Part shown: positions 1 through 12,000 of the stretch, piece by piece
Position numbering within the stretch: the stretch's first letter is position 1
Layout: each line of letters starts with the position of its first letter
From: Leptasterias polaris
Lineage: Eukaryota > Echinodermata > Asteroidea > Forcipulatida > Asteriidae
DNA length: 64,000 nucleotides
Direction: 5' to 3'
Assembly: GCA_037783415.1 (NCBI GenBank)
Contig: JAZGTN010000060.1
Span: 682,001-746,000 of the forward strand
Notes under the pieces: model-generated
What the model was told of the DNA's origin: nothing
Databases searched by the model: none
The model's input: only the letters and a program-made list of their open reading frames with translations
Position numbers and translations under genes: made by a program

Positions 1-177
1 GAGGTGGAAGGCGAGGCAAGATACCACTAAACCAACCTGACTGCCCCCTAACTGCATGGTTGTATGGTTGTGGTATGTCTTACTATCATCTATTAACCAT
101 TACCATCTTGAGTGATTTACTGGGACTCATCCTCACTCTTTCGAAATCCAGCACCACATGCTAAATCAATGCACAAG

Positions 178-575
178 CTGTTGGACTCTGATTATGGTGG
201 TATGGCTGATCCCATGTAAAGCATAATCAGTTTACTAGTGCAGTCCTCAGTCCAACACCATTCAGTAACTCAACACCCAAACTGTTGAGCTCTGATTATG
301 GTGGTATACCTGATCCCATGTAAAGCATAATCAGTTTACTAGTGTAGTCCCCAGTCCAACACCATTCAGTAACTCAACACCCAAACTGTTGGACTCTGAT
401 TATGGTGGTATGGCTGATCCCATGTAAAGCATAATCAGTTTACTAGTGCAGTCCCCAGTCCAACACCATTCAGTAACTCAACACCCAAATTGCTGGACTC
501 TGATTATGGTGGTTTGCTTAATCCAATGTAAAGCATAATCAGTTTACTAGTGCGGTCCTTGGTTCAACACCCTTC
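178..575. repeat. 104-bp tandem repeat, four copies
   Basis: Units begin near 178, 282, 386 and 490, an exact 104-bp period. Each contains CTCTGATTATGGTGG and AGCATAATCAGTTTACTAGTG. Copies 2 and 3 are almost identical and copy 4 is the most diverged. The internal AGCATAATCAG and CTGATTATG are loosely complementary. No coding potential is seen. It lies about 2.4 kb upstream of the THOC2 start. Confidence 0.9.
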
Positions 576-738
576 AGTTACATATAGTTTACCCCCTTTT
601 ATTTATATTTTTCTTTTTTTCTTTCACAGATTGTGTTTGAGATTCATGATCCTAGTCAACATTACCACGTCCCGTTACTTCTAAGTCCCTATTCCTACAG
701 TACGTACAGAGGTAGCTAATAAGAGGCTCTAGATCTAA

Positions 739-758
739 GGGGGGGGGGGGGGGGGGGG
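739..758 (+). repeat. poly-G tract of 20 bases
   Basis: An uninterrupted run of G in the THOC2 upstream spacer. Similar runs occur at 5707-5729, 24429-24452 (as C), 26277-26290 and 44313-44329. Confidence 0.9.
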
Positions 759-867
759 TAGCGGAGCCTGTCAGCCTGGAGTCAACATACTACAAGGAGG
801 CTGTATTCAGGGATGGATTTTGGAAGGAATCTGTGGAGAAGTATTGCTGATAAATAAATAAAAACTC

Positions 868-1263
868 TTAAAGGCAAAGTATACCCTTGGTTTTTGGAAG
901 CGTTCAATTGTTTTAATCCTATGCAGATGTTGATACAAACAATCAAACTAACCAGAACCTGTGAAAATTTCATGTCAAAAGGTGGTCACGTTTTTGAGAT
1001 ATCGCCGGAAAATCCGGAGCGAATATGTCCATGCAGGAAGAATAATCCCTAGTGGGAATACACAATCTGAAAAGCGTTCTGACAGAAACGTTTCTCAGAT
1101 TCAAATTTGGGGGCATAAAAACTGATACATTTTTACATAACCACAAAGTGAAATGTTTCTCAAAATTCTTTATACCATCGAAAGCTGGTGTAGGCTTCTA
1201 ACCAATAGGTTTTTATTGCCATTAATTTTAAGAGTGGTTACCAAACATATACAGACCCTTTAA
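868..1263 (-). mobile_element. MITE family A, near-complete copy
   Basis: A roughly 395-bp element with inverted ends. It opens TTAAAGGCAAAGTATACC and closes with the complement of a related end, CCCTTTAA. Its centre holds a palindromic GAAACGTTTCTCAGATT block. The same body recurs at 6399-6772, 12938-13317, 34322-34713 and 43180-43390, with a degraded piece at 23741-23958. No coding capacity is seen, which fits a non-autonomous DNA transposon. Confidence 0.75.
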
Positions 1264-2860
1264 TGATGATGGTTTAGAAACCGTTTTGGGCTGGCATGGG
1301 TGGCTAGTGCGTAAAGTGCTTGCCTCTTGCCACTGCGGACCTGGTTCAATTTTTATTATAACAGGTTTCCTCATGTCAACAAATTCTACACCTATTTCAT
1401 TCAGAGGCAAATGGCCTTTATAAGGTTATGCTTACTAATTACTTTAGTTTGCATATACAGATTATTTCTATCATGATGGATTAGTGATCTTAAAGGTATA
1501 AAACTTAACTTTTATTATTAGTAGTACAGACCCTTTAAATCTGGTACCCATTTTTCTTTGTTCAACCCTAAATTATTTAAATTGACCCAATTGACCCAGA
1601 TCCTTTAAATCTAGTTACACAATAATTAAGCATACGAGTAGCTATTGGCTGTCTATTGTTTTAAAGCAAGTATATTCCTTCTTCAAGATACTAGGTCCGA
1701 TTTTAGGCCGATTTGACTTTAAAATGTAAGTGCTAATCTCTTTTTTTTAATTTGAGAATGTTATAAGCTTTCATTTAAGGTATTGCACAACAAATCTGCC
1801 AAAGATAAGTAGTAGTTAATTAAAAACAAAATTTGATAATTTTGGGACCTGACATCTCATGTTAGCCATATATACTTTTTTTCGTGTTAAACTCGTTCAG
1901 AGTTTATAAAAAAGTTTTCTTTTGGAAAAAATCCTGCTAGTATTCGTAACAAAGGGTCAATAAAAAGGGTTTTGCATGTATTTCTGATCTTTTTTTTTAC
2001 AACTTTCAAACAATAATTCTTGTACAAAATCAAATTTATTTGTACAAATAAGATAAAAAGATTGGTAATTTTGACAAATTAAGTCACTGATCTTTTTAGG
2101 AAAAACAGTGTTCCTGATTCTAATCTTATCTGTAATTTTGTAATTTACAGGAACATTTTTGTACATGTATTCCTTGATTTGTATTGAAGAATTGCAAAAA
2201 TAAACAATTTTGAATGTAAATCAATTTATTGTTTTAATTGTCTGTTATGTTTGATCATATGTTTGATATTCTCTTTCATCTCTTTCATTTAAAAAAATGT
2301 TTTCTCGTACTATATGTGGAAACGGTTAGACTTGTTCTGAAAAGGACTTCTAGAATCGTTTATGCTAGAGTTAGTGTTATATGTTCTTTTTGGTGGGTGT
2401 GAGGGGGCTTTACTTTATTTATTTTATTTTATTATACATTTTTTTTGGGGGGGGGGATTATCATTCATCTCATTTCATGGCTCTCTCACTATAAACCCGT
2501 CTTAAAGAATCTAAACATTAACGGAAATCCTTGTTGCAGCAAGTCCTTGTTGCAGCAAGTACAAAAATCACTCTACGATTCTATTCAAGACAGTTTTTCG
2601 TCGAGTAAGATTTATGTTATTTGTTATGTGTATTTTTCAACATTTTAAGATCTTGTATTATTTTAACTATACAAAATTATTATAAATACCAAATGTACCA
2701 AGCACAATACAAATTTAAGACAAGTGAGACTTTACAGAAAATGCTGATGTGATTTTAAGCTATTGGTAAAAGGTGGCCTCCTGGTTGGTCATCTCTCTGG
2801 TATCAGTATTGTTATGTAAATGTCAGTTGTGAATAAGTGAATAAATGAATATCCCGTATA
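1264..2860. other. AT-rich spacer, no gene seen
   Basis: Low-complexity AT-rich sequence. At 1543-1616 there is a fragment of the 3' body of the SINE-N family (TTTCTTTGTTCAACCC followed by GACCCA). Short open frames here have no recognisable content. Confidence 0.6.
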
Positions 2861-3016
2861 CACGAGAGGGTCAAGTCCGAGATCGCGAGAAGAGCGCGTA
2901 GCTAATCTGCTGAAATCAAGTCTAGCATCTTCCTTGCTATGTTCTCTTTCGGCCACCGTCGGTACGGTATGTGCTAGTACAGTGACGTCAAACATCCGGG
3001 ATCTTTATTATCAAAG
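2861..3016 (+). promoter_or_regulatory. probable THOC2 core promoter
   Basis: A CG-richer stretch directly before the THOC2 start codon. It contains a full palindromic CRE (TGACGTCA, 2983-2990) and CATCCGGGAT just after it. The start codon sits in TCAAAGATGGCGCAG, close to the YY1 consensus AAGATGGCGGC, which often overlaps the start codon of housekeeping genes. No TATA box is evident. The transcription start is not determined. Confidence 0.55.
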
Positions 3017-6000
3017 ATGGCGCAGGTTACGGAGATTGAAGAGTTGTGCAAAACCTGGGAGAAAACGGGCCGTAATGAGTTGTAAGTTTCATCAATTGAA
3101 GAACTTTTCAACCGTGTTAATTGCTGTTAAAGCCAAGACGAATCTTGCTCGAAAATGTGTGTTTACGGAGGGGTTATTTCATTAAAAAGCGGCTTTTCTG
3201 CTGGAAGCCGAAATGTAGTTTCACGACGGCAGTTATGGTTCAGCTTTCTCACGTCGGTTTGGTCGGGAGGTCGAGGTCGCAGCGGTATCACGTGAGTACG
3301 GCCATTGTCCATTCATGGGCGGCAGCAAATGCAGCAATAGTGGAGGAAAGTTACCAATCGAGAGATAGCTTCCCACCACTCAAGCTAGACCAAGATTCAG
3401 CTAGAAAATGGAGGTCAGAAAAAGTTCAGTGGACCCAACATGGCGATCACTTACAATAGCAGAAGAAAAAGGGTTTAAAAAAAAGCCGTTTTTCATCCAA
3501 GCAAGAGAAGAGAAGGCCATTTTTCATCCAAGAGCAAGCCAAGCATCATCGTCCATGACATGTTCACGCCACGCATCACCACGTCATGTCCAGGAACACC
3601 AGCAGCAGAGAAAGCAATCCAGCATAAAGATCAAGAGTGGCAACATCAGTTACTTCAATCGGCATTGTCCTCTAAAATCTGCTACGCATGAAAGCAGCAG
3701 AACCAGAGATGCAAGCAGGATGAGGTCCTGCAGCATTGGTTATGGCACGATATCGTTATTGACGCCAATACGAAATGAAGCTACAAGATCAGCAAGCTGA
3801 CATCCCAACATGGCAGATGTTCACCTTGTATCAGCCAGCTGTCTTTGTCTCCACTAATTGACTATGTGAACTCAAAACAAATGCAAAAGTAGGCCTAGCC
3901 TACTACCAGTACCACTTTGATTGCCATTTTCACACTTGCTCCTTATTAAGACAGGAATCTAAGGATGGTCGATAAGAAACACCAGGCCACATCTGCAACA
4001 GTTCTGATTTCTACCATGAACAATCACTTTTTTGTGTTGGAAGTCATTGTACACATCACCAGGAACTCTAAAAATATAAGCAAACTCAACAAGATCATAT
4101 TGACACATCAAGCTCCAGCTTTTGTCAATATTCTTCTTCAGTGAAAGTCATTTCACCCAAACCTCTGCCGTGACGAGATGAAGAGATACATCCCCGACTC
4201 TGATGTTTGAAATTTGTGAAATTTTCAGTTATCACTGCCGCATGTTCCACAATTTCAACCAGACTGATCTTTGTCAACTGAAATTTTACCTTTCCAACAC
4301 TGAAACCAGCACCCCCCCTACAACATTTAAAATCGCTGCACATTCTGTTGTGTGCATTCAGTTCAGCTTGTTTCCACATCATCACTGGATCTACATTACA
4401 GCTCGCTTAACGCATTCGATGGATAATCCCCCACACCGTGCTCCCCCTTCCAGATAATTGGCTGACCGTCTCTTTCAAAATGAAGTCGAAGGGCATTCCT
4501 GACACACCCTACCATACCATTACTCATCATTTATTCTCGAACAAATCAAGAACATTTTATTTGAAAGCTCCAATGGAAACTTCACAAGATTCAACAAACT
4601 TCAGACATTGTAGGACGATCTTATCAGCTTCAATGTGTCGACCTTAAAAGTAATGAATTACTTTTTTGAATTTTGATGTAATGTTTGATTATCCAACCCC
4701 AAAAAGATGTGAAAAAAATCATCCACTCTTCAGAGACAAACTCATCGATGACAACATGCATCTTCAGAATGCTCCAACTCGTACTGGCCAACATTTGAAG
4801 TTCCGAATGAATCAAATGAACAGTTCTGTTCGTATCGTGTGTTACTCCTCTGGCAATTTGAACATGCCTTGTTTTCTCCACGAATCGGATAAGGACAAAC
4901 CTTCTTCTTGTTCACTTTTTTTTTTGGGGGGGGGGGGTTGCTCCAAAAGCTGCACTGAATACTAAACTGAGGTATATAGTTCTTTCCTGCCAATTTATAA
5001 TTGTGTCAACAAAACAGCAAGGCAACGTGAGGTGAAACATGAATGCAAAATAACTGCATTGTAAAGTGTAAAGTTCATGAATTCATTGTAAGGTTCTAAT
5101 TTTGCAGTAGTTGTCATTGTCATGTCTTTAATGGCAAATGTATAAACCCTTACCATCAACACATTGAAAAACATGGATATTGAAACTAGCAAAACTTAAT
5201 CAAAGAACCAAAACAGAAGAAAAAATTTCCGTTTTAAAAATTGCGGCTATTTGTGTGTTTTGCAAACTGTGAGGAGAGATAAAAAAGGAATAGATTGCCA
5301 ACATGAGATTGCAAAAGTAAATTTTATTTTAATTTAATTTCGCTAGAATTAAATTATTGCATATGGCAAAGGGCAAATATGACAAAAAGGCAACTTGAAA
5401 ATAATATGTAGACAATCTAGTTGGCCATTGGTACCTTTGGTTAATAGTAATTACAGTTTATCATGGTTTAATCAAATTATGTGTGCCTGGGAAAATTACG
5501 GTGGAGAGTCAAAATGAGGAAAGAGATCACAAAGTTGTCTTAACTTTCTTGGTAGAAAACAGACCATTAAAATTAGTTACATGTTTTGAATGTACTGTAA
5601 AGTCTAACTATCTCAGTTTGTTGAGTTAAAAGGTTCCTTTTGATTGTCATAAATATTTCGGTACAATGTGTTGGGTTCTCCCCAGTCCCCAGAACTTTAA
5701 AAAACTGGGGGGGGGGGGGGGGGGGGGGGTTGTAGAATCAAATTTTGGAAGGTTGGATGAATCACGTTGAATCAAAACAAGGTCCTTTGAATGTTTATAG
5801 TTGATGTTTATGTCTGGTTTTTAGAAGCTCTACTGTTGCAAGCTGGAGCATTTGAAATTGTTAAAATTTTATGATTTGGTAAATTTCATGTTAAATCTAA
5901 ATTTAGATAAAATATCTATTATTCTTGTTTTTGCATATTGGTCGCAATTGACTTGTATTTGGCCCATTATTCTAGTTTGTGCGTGTGGAGAAACTTGATG

Positions 6001-9000
6001 AGCAGATTATTGGTGCACTCAAGTGTGTCAGGTTTAAAACAAGTGTTATTTGAGAACTATTACAGTTCCAAATCCTTCTATTTCCAACTGCCATAGTGAA
6101 GGGTTAAAAATTCTTCTATATTCGATTGCCATAGTGAAGGGTTCAAAATCCTTTTATGTCCAATTGCCAAAATAAAGGATTCAGAGAGTCTGTGGTCAGT
6201 TGGCCCAAATTAAAAATGCTTATCACAGGGTTATGCATGTCAATCTTATCCAAGTCTAAACAATTTGGTGTGGAGTAACAGGAGAAGAGAATACGGGAGG
6301 AATGAGGCCACTAGCTTGCAAAAATGCTCAGTCTGTAAGGGGTTGAAATAATATCAAATTTTACCTGATTCTTATAAAATAACACAACGATATTCTAAGA
6401 ATCACTCTTAAAATGAATAGCAGTAAAAATTTGTTAGAAGCCTACAGCAGCTTTCAATAGTATAAAGCAATTTGAGAAACATTCCACTTTGAAGTAATGT
6501 GGTTATGTAAAAAGATATCAGATTTTCATGCCCCAAAATTTGAATCTGAGAAGCGTTACTTTCAGAAACGTTTCTCAGATAGTGTATTCCTAATTAGGGA
6601 TTATTCTTCCTGCTTGGACATATTCGCTCCGGATTTACGGCGTTATCTCAAAAATGCAACCACCTTTTGAAATGAAGTTTTTCTCAGATTAGTTTTATTG
6701 TATATATCTACATTTATATAGGTTTAAAACAATCGAACGGTTCCAAAAACCAAAGGTATACTTTGCCTTTAAGTTCTGAAGAATTTTGGTATCAGAATTT
6801 TGGTGACCATTCTCACTAAAACATGTGAAGAACCTTAAGATAACTTCTATGTTTTTTGGATACCCCGTTTAAATTATAGAATGGTTTGTATTTATTTTTG
6901 ATATTAAGCTTTGACTTGTCAGTTGGTGAGGAAATATGTTCAAACTCATATGATATAATTTTTTGCATATTTTCTGACTTATACTAAGGAAATAAAAGAT
7001 GAGTGACGAGATCTTAAACCCGGCAGGGTTGTAGCCAGGATCTTGCCTTCGGCTCAGTCCTCGATCGCTTGGCCACAACCCTGCAAGGTTTGAAGCTGCC
7101 GTTTAAGAGCAAGTCACCACTCTTTGAGTCCCTTTTTGTTAGAACGCTTAATCATGTTGGAAAAACTTTTTTGTATTGTAAATTTTCAATTCCTGGCACA
7201 TCCCCAGGCTCCATTTCGCGAGGGGTCAAAGTGCTTGCAATGCTTACAAGTTATGTAAACACGCACATACTTTGATACTAATAGACTTTACATTGAGTAC
7301 TGGTAAATTGCATGATGCAATATTGATGCCCACGTAAGCTTGCGTGCCAACTTGCGCGCCAACTTGCGCACGGCTATGAGGTTGCGTTATCCAAAAGGTG
7401 TTAATCAACTCCAGCTACAATGTATGTCTTATCAGCCATTTAATACCAGGTAAACATGGTCATGTGATCACCCTTTAACCAATAGGACTGCCTAAATTGT
7501 CTTGGGTACTTATAAATGGTGTGAAGTGAGTTGATAATGTAACAAAAACATTGTTTTGGTAAATTCATACCTGAAAGTTGTATGATATTAATCATACAGA
7601 TTGTCAACAGAAATCATATTTAGTTTCAAGCATTTTGCATGCTAACCTGTTGGCAATGAAGGTTTTATATTATCAAATGATTGCAGTTGTGAAGGAACTT
7701 GCAGGCCTGGAATTTCATCTTTGATAAAGGCAAGGCCATGTTTGCAAAAGAAACTTCCTTCTGAAAATTTTACAGTTTGTAGGAGACCTTTGAACAGGCT
7801 CAAAGGCAAGGTCAACAGAGGCGATGGTCTTTGTGACCTCCATGTGACTCCAGGCCAGTGAAATTGGAGACTTTGTAGAGCTGTTACCAAAATTCTTAAA
7901 TGAAATGCTAATTTCAGTATTTTAATTTCATTAAGGGTACAGTGTGGTTTTATCGTAATTAGGCTTTAAGCCTGCTAATTTGTTTTTTTCTCAAACTATT
8001 TAATTTTTGTCAGAAGTATGAAATTCGAACTGAGAAAGATCTAATGCAGAAGTCCAGGGCTCCATTTTGTAATGCTGTTACACAGAAATAGTGCTTAGCA
8101 AATTGTTATCAATGCGATATCACCAATGGCGGAAACTATACATATTACATGTTTTGTTTTGCTGGTAGCCAGCCTGATTCGGGTAACCACAATTTGTCTG
8201 TGTTAAGCAGCTGTTTGTGTTGTACAGCTTTATGAAGTTGGGCCCAGGTTACAGCGTGCCTGTCTCTCTTTATTAATGGCTCTAGCTGTGGCTTTTGACT
8301 GGACCACTGTGTGTGCTAAGAAGCTGCATCCTTATGGGGCATTGGCTGTGACTTTGACTATATCGCTGTGTGCATCAATGCTGCATCCTTACAGGGCTAT
8401 GGCTGAGGCTTTGACTAGACCATTGTGTGCACCAATGCTGCATCCATTCAGGGCTTTGGCTGTGGCATTGACTAGACTACTGCATCCTTACAGGGATTTG
8501 GCTTTGACTAGACCACTATGTGCCAATGCTGCATCCTTACAGGGCTTTGGCTGTGGCTTTGACTAGACCACTATGTGCCAGTGCTGCATCCTTACAGGGT
8601 TTTGGCTGTGGCTTTGGCTAGACAACTATGTGCCAATGCTGCATCCTTGTTGCCTAAGAAATAGGCCACAGCAAGCCAAAGTCACTTAACCCCAATTCCT
8701 TTGAGTGATTTACAAGGATCCTTCCTCACTCTAACAAATCCAAAACCATACGGAAACTCAACACTGTTGGTGTCTTGAGCATTCTTATTAGTTTACTTGT
8801 GCAGTCCTAAGTCCAACAGAATCAAACAAAATATGCAGTTGGATTTTGAATGGTTTGGAGTGGTATGGTTGAATTAAGAAAGGGCACTAGAAACACAGTT
8901 GTCTTGTGAAGCACAACCCAAGCTGGCAACTGTAATACAGTTGAAGCTGTTATGGGAAATAAAGAATTTGGAGTTTCTTCTGTGTGTTACAAAACACCCT

Positions 9001-12000
9001 GCAAGTTTACCCACACATCTAGGGTCGATTTTCACAAAGCACTAAGATTCATCTTAAGATGAGTTATAATTGTCATTGTGATTTGTATTGTGACAACACA
9101 CTTTGCTTAGTAGTTAAGATTGTTACACAGTAAAGATCAATCTTAGCTCGTTGCCAAAACCTGTTTCGTTGAACAATGGGCTATCTAAGATGTGATATCA
9201 ACTTAATACTATTCATTTTGAGGCTTTTTCCCTCGTACCTAGACTCTTTTATAAAAAAGTTTCAGTCTGTTGTAAGAAAATATCCATAATGAAAAATAAC
9301 TTCTTATTTTCGCACATAGTTTGGAGTTGGCGTTAAACGCATATAAAAAAAACAAGTATGAACTTCTTAATTATACAATGGTTGTTTGTCCTTACCAAAC
9401 CTGTATATTACCATTAACTATAGTGAAATAAAGTTTGACTTATGTATCATACTCATGTGTAGCTACTGCCCCTTGGTTATTGCATTGGTGTCACATTAAA
9501 ATGTTCCAGTACAAATTTGCATGTCTTTCTCGTAAACGCCCTTACTAATAAGCCTGAACTTTTTATATTTATTTATATATATTTATTAGATGAACAGATG
9601 TCAGTACATTTTCAAACTATATGTTGATTGGCGAATAAATAGTACTACCGGTATAATGAATTGTGTGTTTCTGGCTGTTTGCTTATTTAAAAATTAACAA
9701 TTTTTAGTTACACATTAAATTGTAATCTGTATCACCCAATTATCTTTCCCACTCTGCATAATTTGCAATCTAAATTAAATAACTCCCACCTGGGCTCAAT
9801 TTCATGGTTATGCTTACTGCAGAATTCAGCGCGTACATCCCATGGAACTGTGTGTTTTACAGGGCTTAGTAAGCGCATAATTCTGCGGTAAGCAGAGCCA
9901 TGACATTGGGCCCTGCTCTCTCTGATTACCCTGATTCTTGTAGAAGCATATTTTATCTCTTGAAATAATTTTCATTTCAAACGGGAACCTTTGTTGGTTT
10001 ATAATTAATTTTACAAATATATTGTTTTCCTTTATGTGTGTTTTCATTTTTAGTTTAAAGCAGTGCCGTTCTCACATTGCCCTGGCAACGAATGATGGCA
10101 TCATATCAGCTGACACACAAGGTAAACCAACTTTCTCTAAAACTCTCCCAGTGTTCTCCCCTAACAGTGGACCGCAAGCCAAATGCTACTTAAAACACCC
10201 GAGGAACAGCCTGTCAGAATTCACTCCATGTGGTCCGGCTGGCTAGTTCAGTGTTGAAAAGCTTCCCTATTTCATTTGAAATATTGACTATTGAATGGGT
10301 GATGGACTAATGAAATAACAAGCTGACTTGTCCTGCTGGCCATTCACACAAAAAAGGTTAGGGCAACCCTGTCTTGCTTGTGTGATGAAGCCTGCTTGCA
10401 ATGATGTGTATTTATGATATACTTTTACATGTTTTAAGCCAAGTACATGAAGGCCCCCCAAGCGTCATTTACCATTATTATCCCTGTTTATCAGGCCCTA
10501 AGCATTCCTGAAACCATCTCAACTCCTTTTGAGTATGCAGCACCGGCAACCAAATGGGCACACAAGTTGCTAATTATTAACATCAATATTCTCTCGGGTA
10601 CCCATTTACTCCTGGGTGATGAGAAGCAACTAAAGTTACATGTCTTATTAAAGGCACTAGTGTCACCACGATAATTTGAACCCAAACTCTGCTGACTATA
10701 ATAACAGTTGCAATGTAGTGATCCAGATGAAGTGAAGGTTGACGCCCATGTAATTGTAGGAATAAAAATTAGAAAGCCAGAAAAATTTTCTAATCAAATT
10801 GCAACCTTTATGTTAAATGAAGGCAAATAGTTTGTACTCTGTTTATTTATCTAGATGCAGTAAAAAGATTGAATTTAAAGATAAGAATAGAGTTAGCTCT
10901 CCTGAAGACGAGCATAGTATACTGTTCGAAACCAAACCGGCTCTTTTCAGAGCCAACACTCCTCCCAAAAGAGATTTTACACATGGTTGTACCCGCAAGT
11001 TTACTATTTATAGTTATTTCTTGGTGTGAGCTCTGAAAGCCAGGAGATTCTTTCTTTAATAAAATTGCAAAACAGGCAATAGGGTCCTATTAAGTTTTAA
11101 ATTCAGTAGGAAACTTTTCGACTAAAATTGCCATTATCAAATTTAGTTGCCCGTCGAGAAAATTGTTTGGGATTTTTTTTTAATATGTAGTTGTTATACT
11201 CCAATGATATTCTTAATTTTACAATATTGATTGTTCCATAAATCTTACTCTAGTATTGTTGTCAGCAGGTTGATGTCGATAATGGATGGAGATGAGTGTT
11301 GTTATCAAATGCACTCCGGGACACTGTTGTTACCTTATTCATCACTGGTTATTTTACAGGATTGCGAGATGCTTTGTATGGCATCATATGGCAGTGTCTC
11401 AAGGGAGCAGTCAAAGCAGATGTTGCAACATCCGCCCTCGCCGATGTCTCTGTGAGTAGTTCTCCAATAAGAGACTTTAAAATATCTGGGTTAAATTTCA
11501 TAAAGCCTGTAAGCGGACACTTTCTGCTTACAGCGCATAGGGACATGTTTAATCACTATGTGTTATGCGCTATATAAAAATGGTTTATTATTATTATTAT
11601 TATTACTGAGTGCCCATTACAAGAAATTATATTTCATAAACTCTGCTAGATCTATGGCAGTGACGTTAATCTCGAGGTTGCAGGTTCAAGCCATGCTCTA
11701 GTCAATTTTTCTTTGTTCAACCCAAAATTATTTTAAAGTTTACCCAGTCTGTGTTATTACTTGATAAATTATTACTCGTACTATATCTTATTGTGAATGA
11801 TTTTTGTTCTTTCAGCACATGCACTCTGGTGTTGGTTCCCTTATAGCAGACACATTCAGCATCATTGGTACGTAAACAAGTTTGTGACGCCCCTCGCCCA
11901 AATCAGGCACTTCTTGGAATTCGTAAAAGTGCAATAAAGAGGGGCTCCGAGGTCAAATTGAGTTTTGTGATGCACTCATTTTCCAATAACTAAACAGGGT

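Larger units (their letters stand above)
3082..10053 (+). other. THOC2 intron 1 (7 kb), contents
   Basis: From 3082 to 3800 the sequence is CG-richer, with overlapping open frames that I do not recognise. 3800-6398 is AT-rich with a T/G tract near 4918-4938 and a 23-base G run at 5707-5729. Then follow MITE A (6399-6772), a 530-bp dispersed repeat (about 7020-7560), a 57-bp minisatellite (8277-8650), and two short foldback repeats (9020-9175, 9792-9914). No gene was recognised. Confidence 0.6.

Noticed and set aside
3408..3800. Separate gene in the 130-codon plus-strand frame
   Set aside because: There is no recognisable domain, no clear splice or polyadenylation context, and it lies inside THOC2 intron 1. 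It is mentioned as an unexplained segment only.
8276..8566. Plus-strand frame reading repeated LHPYRAL
   Set aside because: The 57-bp minisatellite unit is a multiple of three, which keeps the frame open. There is no homology.
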